In this document: one piece after another, positions 1 to 6,267 of the stretch
Layout of the letters: each line of letters opens with the position of its first letter
How positions within the stretch are numbered: the first letter of the stretch is position 1
NCBI GenBank assembly: GCA_019307805.1
Contig: JAFDIX010000237.1
Coordinates: 1 to 10,026 of the forward strand
Direction: 5' to 3'
Length of the DNA stretch: 10,026 nt
Source of the DNA: Deltaproteobacteria bacterium
Lineage (GTDB): Bacteria; Desulfobacterota; DSM-4660; Desulfatiglandales; HGW-15
The notes under the pieces: model-generated
Seen by the model: only the letters and a program-made list of their open reading frames with translations
Databases searched by the model: none
What the model was told of the DNA's origin: nothing
Position numbers and translations under genes: made by a program

Positions 1-2
1 TT

Positions 3-530
3 TTGGAGCGTTGGCTTGAGCAGGTGGGAGAATACCTGGATGTACTATGCTTCTATGACGATATAGCAATGCAAACGGGCCCTATGGTTTCTCTGGATCA
101 TTATCGCAAATGGATTCTTCCCTATGAGAAACAATTGGTAGATGTGGCAAAAAAAATGACCAGGGCCAAACTCAGTATTCATTGTTGCGGGTCTTGCTAC
201 GATCTCTTGCCCGGATTTCTGGAGGTGGGATATGAAATCCTAAACCCAGTGCAGACACGGGCGAAGAATATGGAAGCCTGGCGATTAAAACGGGATTACG
301 GTGACCGGTTCACCTTTTACGGAGGTGTGGATATACAGCGTCTATTGCCATTTGGAACAGAAGAGGACATACGACGGGGAGTTAAAGACTTAATCAGGTC
401 ATTGGCTCCAGGAGGTGGCTTTCTTTTTGCCACCAGTCACAACATTGAACCGGATACGCCTCCCAAGAACATCGTTGCGATGTTTGATGCAGCCCATGAA
501 TTTGGACGATATCCAATTGATTTTGACTAG
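3..530 (+). CDS. Uroporphyrinogen decarboxylase (URO-D) family protein, 3' part; probable methyltransferase-like enzyme
   Basis: The gene is cut by the left window edge. The open frame runs back to the edge, and the TTG near base 3 is internal, so about 175 C-terminal residues are visible. They show the URO-D/MtaA TIM-barrel pattern: a YDDIAMQTGP segment (about residues 18-27), an HCCGSC motif (60-65), YGGVDIQRLLPFGT (106-119) and a Gly-rich strand followed by NIEPDTPPKNI (147-157). In the corrinoid/thiol methyltransferases of this family (MtaA, MtbA) the H-x-C motif binds Zn, and here it is H60-C61-C62. The usual later Cys ligand (G-C-x-I region) reads S-H-N-I, so H146 may take its place. 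True HemE lacks the H-x-C motif, so a haem-pathway role is unlikely. Together with the catabolic neighbours this suggests methyl transfer from an imported compound, but no corrinoid protein is visible. The family call is firm; the reaction is inference. Confidence 0.85.
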   Translation: MERWLEQVGEYLDVLCFYDDIAMQTGPMVSLDHYRKWILPYEKQLVDVAKKMTRAKLSIHCCGSCYDLLPGFLEVGYEILNPVQTRAKNMEAWRLKRDYGDRFTFYGGVDIQRLLPFGTEEDIRRGVKDLIRSLAPGGGFLFATSHNIEPDTPPKNIVAMFDAAHEFGRYPIDFD

Positions 531-648
531 ATTCGCAATGCATTCGGAAACGGGAAAGTAATTGTAAAGCTGTTATACGTTCGCCAGGGCGTATTGCCGC
601 TTCACCTTCATTAGAATTTACGAGTAGCAGAAAGGAAGATCTCAAGAC

Positions 649-1068
649 ATGATTCTGAGAAAATCGCAGGATGTGGAAACCATGGACGTTGGAAAGGCAT
701 TCGGCTTTCCGGAAGGCGTGCAATTGATTCAGTGGATCATCAGCAACGAGGTGGGAGATGAAAGATACCACCACAGCTATGCGGTGAGGAAATACACGAT
801 TAAACCAGGGGTGGACTTGGAGAAAATGCCTTTTCACAACCATGAGTATGTGCAGTCTCCATACATTCTTTCCGGCAGAATGATTTTTGAAAACAATCAG
901 GGTGAGAAAGTGGAAGTGGGGCCGGGAGATACAGTGTTTTTCTATGAAAATGAACCCCACAGAGGAACGGTTTTGGGAAATGAGACGGTGGAATTACTTT
1001 GTATCATCGACTGCCCCGGCAACGGAGAAAACTGTGTTCCGGAGTACCCTAAGAACATCGCAAAATGA
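649..1068 (+). CDS. Small single-domain cupin protein
   Basis: This 139-residue protein is one cupin beta-barrel. Cupin motif 1 lies at about residues 54-76, with metal-ligand candidates H63 and H65 in PFHNHEYVQ; the usual Glu ligand position is Q69. Motif 2 lies at about 91-111 (GPGDTVFFYENEPHRG), with H104 as the last His ligand. A metal site of three His plus Gln is therefore plausible. The start is supported by AAAGGAAG ending 10 bases before the ATG. It sits 118 bases after the URO-D-family gene on the same strand and may be cotranscribed with it. Stand-alone cupins of this size can be isomerases, dioxygenases, lyases or sugar/ligand-binding proteins, and nothing here decides between them. 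There is no signal peptide, so it should be cytoplasmic. The fold is clear; the function is unknown. Confidence 0.85.
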   Translation: MILRKSQDVETMDVGKAFGFPEGVQLIQWIISNEVGDERYHHSYAVRKYTIKPGVDLEKMPFHNHEYVQSPYILSGRMIFENNQGEKVEVGPGDTVFFYENEPHRGTVLGNETVELLCIIDCPGNGENCVPEYPKNIAK

Positions 1069-1187
1069 TAAACATGAACTATCAAACGCCCTTGAATCGT
1101 CAGTTCACCCTTTTACATGACTTTTGTACCGTGTCGATGCGTGTGTATGGGGGGCCGAAGTCTGAAAAGACCAAACCGAAGGACAGT

Positions 1188-1205
1188 TAAACGTTCGCAC
1201 GTTTA
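1188..1205. promoter_or_regulatory. Perfect palindrome, candidate operator upstream of the transporter
   Basis: The sequence taaacgttcgcacgttta is a perfect inverted repeat with 7-base arms around a 4-base centre. It lies in the 269-base gap before the binding-protein gene, about 130 bases upstream of its ATG, and is flanked on both sides by cagttaa. An AAACG/CGTTT-type dyad resembles operators of LacI-family regulators, which often control RbsABC-type transporters. No regulator gene is in the window. A short RNA hairpin is the alternative reading. The rest of the gap (1069-1337) holds a weak 6-bp stem after the cupin gene (1075-1080 with 1102-1107) and no convincing promoter. Confidence 0.35.
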
Positions 1206-1337
1206 GCAGTTAATCAGAAAGGAGGTGTTCTGGAAAGCGAGTGAATCCGAAGGTGGAGTTTTGGGGTTGTGTGGTGGTCAGTCTTAAGGTAACCCCATCT
1301 GGATCATTAACAACATTCATAACAGGAGGTCATCCAA

Positions 1338-2483
1338 ATGAAAAAATTATTAGGCGGAATACTGGTCGTTTTCCTCATCATTGCTTTTTGTGGGATTGCT
1401 AACGCTTGGGAGCCAAATCCAAAAGGCTACCAGGGAGCGCCTCGCCCTTTCTTGTGGTCCCCTGCGATCAACAAGATGGTGGATTGCGCAAAGTTTAAAA
1501 AGAAACCCCCTTACACCATCGGATTCTGTAACACCTCAATTTCCAATATATGGCGTGTAGCGCTTCTCCATGAGATACAATATTATGCCTCACTCCATAA
1601 GGATTTGATCAAAAAACTCATTATTACGGACGCCAACGATGATCCCAGCAAGCAGATCGCAGACATGCAGAATTTAATTCAACGTGGCGTGGATATTCTG
1701 CTTGTGAGTGCCGGTCAATCTGCAGCAATGGATCCCGTCGTCACTCGGGCCATGAAAAAAGGAATTCCTGTGGTGATGGTGGACAGGCGCGTAACATCTG
1801 ACAATTTCGTCAGCTTTGTGTATGCTTCAGACCTGACCATCGGCCGCTGGACGGCCCAGTGGATTGTAGAACAGTTGAATTATAAAGGAAACGTGGTCAT
1901 GCTTGCCGGTTTGGCCGGCGCCAGCCCTGCTGAAGAGCGCATTCGAGGGGCCAAAGAGGTGTACATGCAATACCCGGGCATAAAGATTCTTGATCTTCAA
2001 TACTCCGACTGGTCCCCGGCCAAGGGCAAGAAGATCACTGCGGCATGGATACAAAAGTACGGAAAAAAGATCGACGCGGTCAATTCCCTTCATGGGTTGC
2101 AGGGATGGGGCGCCATAGAAGCCTATATTGAGGCGGGATGGGACCCCAAAGACATTCCCCTTCAGACAGGAGCGGATCTGAACGGGCAACTGAAGCTTTG
2201 TCATAAGTATAAGGTTCCCGTCATGCTCATCCATTTCCCACCTATAATGGGTGGCGCGGCCCTGGAAACCTGCCTGAATGTATTGCAGGGAAAGACGGTT
2301 CCGTGGATGAAGCAGGTACGCAACAATCTCATCGTAACCAAAGGCTATGAAACCAAATCTGTGAGAGCGGATAAATATGTTTTCCAGGAAGTAAAGATGG
2401 ATCGCCCGGGAGATTTGATTCTCTCCGTTGATTTTCCCTTTGAGTATGATGCTCACAACTTCAAGGTTGACTACCCGCAATAG
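1338..2483 (+). CDS. Periplasmic sugar-type (RbsB/TorT-like) ABC transporter substrate-binding protein
   Basis: This 381-residue secreted protein captures the ligand for the ABC importer encoded downstream. Residues 1-23 form a Sec signal peptide: K2-K3, a hydrophobic core, and cleavage after A-N-A (21-23). C18 does not sit in a lipobox, so a soluble periplasmic protein is expected. The mature part is a type-1 periplasmic-binding fold: IGFCNTSISNIWR (61-73) opens the first lobe, DANDDPSKQIADMQNLI (98-114) and VDILLVSAG follow, then IPVVMVDRRV (143-152) with the D-R pair typical of sugar binders. The second lobe contains NVVMLAGLAGASPAEERIRG (185-204). About 35 residues precede the fold, as in TorT-like binding proteins. 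The start has AGGAGGT seven bases upstream. The gene leads the transporter cluster and is followed by two hairpins. The ligand is not known; sugar, nucleoside-like or heterocyclic compounds are all possible. Confidence 0.9.
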   Translation: MKKLLGGILVVFLIIAFCGIANAWEPNPKGYQGAPRPFLWSPAINKMVDCAKFKKKPPYTIGFCNTSISNIWRVALLHEIQYYASLHKDLIKKLIITDANDDPSKQIADMQNLIQRGVDILLVSAGQSAAMDPVVTRAMKKGIPVVMVDRRVTSDNFVSFVYASDLTIGRWTAQWIVEQLNYKGNVVMLAGLAGASPAEERIRGAKEVYMQYPGIKILDLQYSDWSPAKGKKITAAWIQKYGKKIDAVNSLHGLQGWGAIEAYIEAGWDPKDIPLQTGADLNGQLKLCHKYKVPVMLIHFPPIMGGAALETCLNVLQGKTVPWMKQVRNNLIVTKGYETKSVRADKYVFQEVKMDRPGDLILSVDFPFEYDAHNFKVDYPQ

Positions 2484-2510
2484 AAGCAGGATACATAATA
2501 TCCTTTAACA

Positions 2511-2548
2511 GCTTTACCCCGGCCCAACCGAATGGGCCGGGGTAAAGC
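2511..2548 (+). terminator. Strong 16-bp hairpin after the binding-protein gene
   Basis: The arms at 2511-2526 and 2533-2548 are perfectly complementary over 16 bases, rich in GC, around a 6-base loop (accgaa). It starts 28 bases after the binding-protein stop codon. No T-run follows directly, so by itself it looks more like a 3' mRNA-stabilising or processing structure than a classical terminator. Such structures commonly keep binding-protein mRNA more abundant than permease mRNA. The same arms contain an in-frame ATG (2532) that would extend the ATPase frame, but that start is unlikely. Confidence 0.6.
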
Positions 2549-2558
2549 AAATAGAAAA

Positions 2559-2587
2559 ACCATGGGAGAAAGCCCATGGTCCTTTTT
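2559..2587 (+). terminator. Second hairpin with T-run, probable attenuator before the ATPase gene
   Basis: The arms accatggg (2559-2566) and cccatggt (2573-2580) form a perfect 8-bp stem with a 6-base loop, followed two bases later by five T (2583-2587); an A-run precedes the left arm. This has the layout of a Rho-independent terminator. It lies 38 bases before the chosen ATPase start, so it could act as a partial terminator that sets a high ratio of binding protein to ATPase and permeases. Leaky termination is inferred from the fact that the downstream genes have no clear promoter of their own. Confidence 0.5.
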
Positions 2588-2624
2588 GTTCTTCGTCATC
2601 TACCCGATATTCAGGTCTATCATC

Positions 2625-4121
2625 ATGCAAGAGTTCGTGCTTGAAGTGAAATCCGTTACAAAGCGTTTTCCCGGTGTCATAGCCCTTCAGAATATAGATT
2701 TTAACAACCGGAAGGGTGAGATCCACGCCCTGGTGGGAGAAAATGGGGCCGGCAAATCAACCCTCATCAAGGTCATCGCCGGTGTCTACAGGCCGGACGG
2801 AGGAGAAATCTCCTTTAACGGCGAAAAAGTTGTCTGGGAATCGCCCCATCAAAGCAGAGAAGCAGGGATCAGTGTCATCTACCAGGAATTCAACCTGTTC
2901 CCCGAACTCAGCGTCGCAGAAAATATCTTCATGGGAAACGAACCCCGGAAGCGTTTCAGGCTGCTTGACTTCGAGAAGATGAAACAGGAATCCAAGGAAA
3001 TCCTGGATAAATTCGGCATCTATATCGATCCCTCAAGGAAGATCAAAGAGCTTTCAGTCGCTGAACAGCAGATGGTGGAAATCGCTAAAGGCATGTGCAA
3101 CAAAACCCGGTTGTTCATTCTTGATGAACCCACCGCCAGTATTTCAGACCGCGAGGCTCATGCCCTGTTTGAGCGGCTCAAAATGCTGAAAGCCGATGGG
3201 GTATCTATCATCTACATTTCCCATCGGCTTGGAGAAATTTTCCAGATTGCGGACCGGGTTACCGTGCTGAAAGATGGTCGCTTGGTCAACACCCTTCCGG
3301 TCCAAGAGATCGATCGCGATACACTGGTTTCCATGATGGTTGGAAGAGACTTGGCAGACATTTACCCCAGGAAATCAACGAAAAGGGGAAAAGAAGCCCT
3401 TTCTGTAAATGATTTGACCATGGGGAAAACAGTGAAAGGGGTGAATTTTTCCCTTCACGAAGGAGAGGTCCTGGGTTTAGCGGGCCTGGTGGGGAGCGGC
3501 AGAACGGAACTTGCCCACGGCATATTTGGGAGCATCCCCATTGGTAGCGGTTCCTATTCAATAGGAGACCGGCTATTTCAAGCCACGACTCCCAAAGAAT
3601 CCATAAATTATGGCATCGGTTTTCTTACAGAAGACAGGAAGAACGAAGGCCTTGTGTTAGGACAGAGCATTCTGGCCAACATCACCATGCCGACCCTGTC
3701 TGAATTCGTAAGAAAGGGTTTTATTGATTTTCACTCCGAGAGAAATACATGCGAAGAAGAGGTTGACAAATTCGGTATATCCACCAGAAACGTCGACGCA
3801 AGAGTGAACAACCTTTCCGGCGGAAATCAACAAAAGGTATTATTCAGTCGCTGGTCCCGAACCTGCAAAGGCATATTGATCCTCGATGAGCCCACCAGGG
3901 GAGTTGATGTGGGGGCCAAAGTAGAGATCTATAAAATTGTGAGGGCCTTAGCCAACGATGGAGTTGCCATATTATTGATCAGTTCCGAACTCCCAGAGAT
4001 TGTTGGGATGTGTGATCGAGTCCTCGTCATGCGGGAAGGATGGATTACGGGTGAATTGGAAGGAAATGACATCAGAGAAGAGAGCCTAATGCACCTGGCC
4101 ACTTTGAGTCGAACCGAATAA
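2625..4121 (+). CDS. RbsA-type sugar ABC transporter ATP-binding protein (two NBDs)
   Basis: This 498-residue cytoplasmic ATPase powers import through the two permeases encoded next. It has two fused nucleotide-binding domains. Domain 1: Walker A GENGAGKST (38-46), Q-loop Q87, signature LSVAEQQ (143-149), Walker B FILDEPT (164-170) and H200. Domain 2: degenerate Walker A GLVGSGRTE (287-295) with Arg in place of Lys, normal for RbsA-type proteins, then signature LSGGNQQK (397-404) and Walker B LILDEPTRGVD (418-428). Length fits the family. I chose the ATG at 2625 because MQEFVLEVKSVTKRFPG is the usual RbsA N terminus. The in-frame ATGs at 2532 and 2562 lie inside the two hairpins, have no SD site and would add residues foreign to the family. 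The chosen start has only a weak SD (AGGT, 2613-2616), consistent with lower expression than the binding protein. Confidence 0.93.
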   Translation: MQEFVLEVKSVTKRFPGVIALQNIDFNNRKGEIHALVGENGAGKSTLIKVIAGVYRPDGGEISFNGEKVVWESPHQSREAGISVIYQEFNLFPELSVAENIFMGNEPRKRFRLLDFEKMKQESKEILDKFGIYIDPSRKIKELSVAEQQMVEIAKGMCNKTRLFILDEPTASISDREAHALFERLKMLKADGVSIIYISHRLGEIFQIADRVTVLKDGRLVNTLPVQEIDRDTLVSMMVGRDLADIYPRKSTKRGKEALSVNDLTMGKTVKGVNFSLHEGEVLGLAGLVGSGRTELAHGIFGSIPIGSGSYSIGDRLFQATTPKESINYGIGFLTEDRKNEGLVLGQSILANITMPTLSEFVRKGFIDFHSERNTCEEEVDKFGISTRNVDARVNNLSGGNQQKVLFSRWSRTCKGILILDEPTRGVDVGAKVEIYKIVRALANDGVAILLISSELPEIVGMCDRVLVMREGWITGELEGNDIREESLMHLATLSRTE

Positions 4122-4233
4122 GCATAACTTTTTTTTGTTCTTGAATTCAAAGAGAACATGGCCTTTTTTCAACTGTGAAACTGGGACGTTGCCTGAATAT
4201 CAGTGAAGGCACATCCCTTACAGGAAAACCTCA

Positions 4234-5184
4234 ATGAAACACATACTGAAAGGCATCCACCATAGGATAGAACCCTCCCTCGGGATCGTATCCGGACTGG
4301 TTGTCCTCCTGGTTATCGCGGGTTGTTTCATCAGTGACCGCTTCGGCGCCGTCCAGAATTTTAAAAATATTCTGGAAAACTCTGTCTCTTTGGGGCTCGC
4401 AAGCTTGGGCCAGACCCTGGTTCTCCTGACGGGGGGCATTGATCTTTCCATCGGAGGTGTCATCAATCTGACATCTTGTTTAACTTCCGGGATTATTAAT
4501 GGAAACAGCAACCTTATGGCCCCTGTGATTGTAGGTGTATTGCTGTTGGGGATACTCGTTGGTGTCTCAAATGGCGCCCTGACCGTTTGGCTCGGGGTGC
4601 ACCCGTTGATAGTGACTTTGGGTATGTCCATGGTCTTACAAGGGATCACTTTAATGTATACCCTGGCGCCACCTGGGGCCATGCCTCTGTCGTTTGATTT
4701 TGTGGCATACGGAAGGGTTTTTGGTATCCCTTTTGCTCCTGTGGTCATGGTTTTTATTTATCTCGCAGTGGGGATCTTTCTAAGAAGAACCAGTTTGGGT
4801 CGGCATATATACGCCGTTGGAGGCAACGCCGAAGCCGCAAGGCTTTCGGGCATCAGAAAAAACAGGGTAGTCATTTTTGTTTATGGGGCTTGCGGGTTTT
4901 TCGCCGCATTGACCGGTGTATATCTGGTCAGCCGCATGGGGATAGGGGATCCTCGCATTGGCGAATATTACATGCTTTCCTCAATCACCCCAGTCGTTGT
5001 GGGCGGGACAATCCTGGCGGGAGGAAAAGGCGGAGTTCTCGGTACTCTCATAGGTGTTTACCTCATTATTCTAATCAGAAACCTCTTGAATTTTATGGAC
5101 ATCACCTCCTTCTATCAATGGATCATAGAAGGAGTGATCATTATTGTTGCTGTATCATTTTATGTTGAGAGGCGAAAGCTATGA
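4234..5184 (+). CDS. RbsC-type ABC transporter permease, first of two
   Basis: This 316-residue inner-membrane protein forms part of the import channel. It has about ten hydrophobic segments, for example 16-34, 52-88, 96-118, 122-144, 165-183, 213-235, 248-264, 268-285 and 296-309. Family landmarks are LASLGQTLVLLTGGIDLSIG (55-74), LIVTLGMSMVLQG (125-137), the cytoplasmic loop GRHIYAVGGNAEAARLSGI (189-207), which contacts the ATPase, and GGTILAGGKGGVLGT (257-271). Length is normal for RbsC-like proteins. AGGA lies eight bases before the ATG. A 112-base gap separates it from the ATPase gene; it contains an 8-T run (4129-4136) but no solid hairpin. The stop codon overlaps the next start (ATGA, 5181-5184), so the two permeases are translationally coupled and probably form a heterodimer. 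Confidence 0.92.
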   Translation: MKHILKGIHHRIEPSLGIVSGLVVLLVIAGCFISDRFGAVQNFKNILENSVSLGLASLGQTLVLLTGGIDLSIGGVINLTSCLTSGIINGNSNLMAPVIVGVLLLGILVGVSNGALTVWLGVHPLIVTLGMSMVLQGITLMYTLAPPGAMPLSFDFVAYGRVFGIPFAPVVMVFIYLAVGIFLRRTSLGRHIYAVGGNAEAARLSGIRKNRVVIFVYGACGFFAALTGVYLVSRMGIGDPRIGEYYMLSSITPVVVGGTILAGGKGGVLGTLIGVYLIILIRNLLNFMDITSFYQWIIEGVIIIVAVSFYVERRKL

Positions 5185-6074
5185 GCGATACCAGTGTCTC
5201 CATTAATGAAGGACGTTTCTCAGGGATCCATCGTGCCATCCCTTTTTTTCAGAAATACGGGCTTTATATTTTTCTGGTCTTCCTCCTGACCATTGCAGTG
5301 GCGGTCTCTCCTCCATTTATATCCCTACGCAACATTCAAAACCTGCTGACCGAGGGTGCACCCTTGGGTATGGCGGCTTTGGGGCAGACTTTTGTCATAC
5401 TTACAGCCGGACTGGACCTTTCCGTTGGCTCCCTCATGTCCACGGTTGCAGTCATTGCCACAAGCATAAAACCGGACGATGCGGTTTCTCCCTTCCTGGC
5501 CACCCTTGCTACCATGATCGTACTTCAAGGGGTTCGATTTGCCTACACGAAAGGGGCACCACTTTCGGGGCATTTACCTCCCGGCTTTAGGGTACTTGGC
5601 GCTGGAAGCCTCATGTCCATTCCGATTAACTTGATCGCGTTGGCAATTCTTATCGCCATTTTTGCCATTTTGCTTTACCGTTCGTCATATGGAAGAAAGC
5701 TTTATCTTGTAGGCGGAAATCCCCGCGCCGCGTTCTTATCAGGAATCCATTCGGATCACATTATTATAGCCGCTTACATGATCTGCTCGATACTTGCAAG
5801 CATTGCCGGCCTTTTCCTGGTTGGCTATGTGGGGAGTGTGGATAACTGGGTTGGCAGGGGTTATGAACTGGATTCCATTGCTGCGGTTATGATGGGGGGC
5901 GCATCCTTTCAGGGAGGGAAAGGTGGCATATTTGGCTCTCTTGCCGGAGTACTGGTGCTGATCGTGATTTACAATCTGGTCCTGCTTCTGGGATTTCCCA
6001 TTCAAGCCCAGTTGGTAGTGAAAGGATTGGTCATTATTCTTGCTGCTTCTTTCTATTTGACTCACAACTATTAG
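5181..6074 (+). CDS. RbsC-type ABC transporter permease, second, shortened by about one helix
   Basis: This 297-residue membrane protein is the partner of the preceding permease. It keeps the family landmarks MAALGQTFVILTAGLDLSVG (64-83), FLATLATMIVLQGVRF (105-120), the ATPase-contact loop GRKLYLVGGNPRAAFLSGI (171-189) and MMGGASFQGGKGGIFGS (237-253). Compared with its neighbour it is about 29 residues shorter between the LDLS motif and LQG (37 residues from D79 to Q116, against 66 between the matching residues of permease 1). The missing stretch is where family members have a membrane helix ending in the L-x-N-G and P-P-F segment; the join is near residues 98-104 (about 5472-5492). The frame is intact and the rest looks normal. 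It starts inside the stop codon of the first permease. It may be a working variant, a recent in-frame deletion or an assembly error. Confidence 0.88.
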   Translation: MSDTSVSINEGRFSGIHRAIPFFQKYGLYIFLVFLLTIAVAVSPPFISLRNIQNLLTEGAPLGMAALGQTFVILTAGLDLSVGSLMSTVAVIATSIKPDDAVSPFLATLATMIVLQGVRFAYTKGAPLSGHLPPGFRVLGAGSLMSIPINLIALAILIAIFAILLYRSSYGRKLYLVGGNPRAAFLSGIHSDHIIIAAYMICSILASIAGLFLVGYVGSVDNWVGRGYELDSIAAVMMGGASFQGGKGGIFGSLAGVLVLIVIYNLVLLLGFPIQAQLVVKGLVIILAASFYLTHNY

Positions 6075-6183
6075 TATTAAGAGATCGGGTTCTTTTCTAG
6101 GGCTCGGTCCATGCCTATAGAAGCTGAGATAAATAGAGTACGTGAGAGAGGGGTTCCCAATAGAGATCGATTTTCCGAAAAAT

Positions 6184-6205
6184 ACTATTAGAAAGGAGGC
6201 TTGGT
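6184..6205 (+). repeat. Copy 1 of a duplicated SD-containing leader segment
   Basis: This 22-base segment (actattaga followed by aaggaggcttggt) recurs at 6242-6265 with one substitution and a 2-base insertion. It contains a full AAGGAGG but no start codon at proper spacing: the TTG directly after it is too close, and the frame from it is very short. An upstream block tcNgaaaaat also occurs before both copies (6174-6183 and 6224-6233). Confidence 0.55.
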
Positions 6206-6241
6206 AAGGAGAAGGTTTTGCTCTCGGAAAAATGGACGTTA

Positions 6242-6265
6242 ACTATTAGAGGAAGGAGGATTGGT
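6242..6265 (+). repeat. Copy 2 of the leader segment; SD site of the FAD-subunit gene
   Basis: This copy carries GGAAGGAGG (6251-6259) eight bases before the ATG at 6268 and is the working ribosome binding site of the FAD subunit. It matches copy 1 at 21 of 22 aligned bases apart from the inserted gg. The rest of the 193-base gap after the permease (6075-6267) has a weak promoter-like pair (TTTTCT at 6093 and TATAGA at 6116, spacing 17) that I do not consider established. Confidence 0.55.
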
Positions 6266-6267
6266 TT

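Noticed and set aside
1124..1151. Sigma-70-like pair TTGTAC / TATGGG upstream of the binding-protein gene.
   Set aside because: The -10 box matches poorly and the spacing is 16; not enough to call a promoter.
1285..1309. Resemblance of aaggtaacc...tggatca to the 3' end of 16S rRNA.
   Set aside because: Only two short blocks match, the intervening conserved bases are missing and no rRNA sequence precedes them; chance similarity.
1241..1402. Open frame from GTG at 1241 overlapping the binding-protein start, preceded by AAAGGAGGT at 1217-1225.
   Set aside because: The SD is 15 bases from the GTG, the translation has no recognisable features, and the frame overlaps the well-supported signal peptide coding region by about 65 bases.
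2532..2624. N-terminal extension of the ATPase from the ATG at 2532 or 2562.
   Set aside because: These codons lie inside two hairpins, have no SD and would add residues not found in RbsA-type proteins; the start at 2625 gives the normal length and N terminus.
4129..4173. Possible terminator between the ATPase and the first permease (T-runs around gttct/agaac).
   Set aside because: The stem is only 5 bp with a long AT-rich loop, and the next gene clearly belongs to the same transporter.
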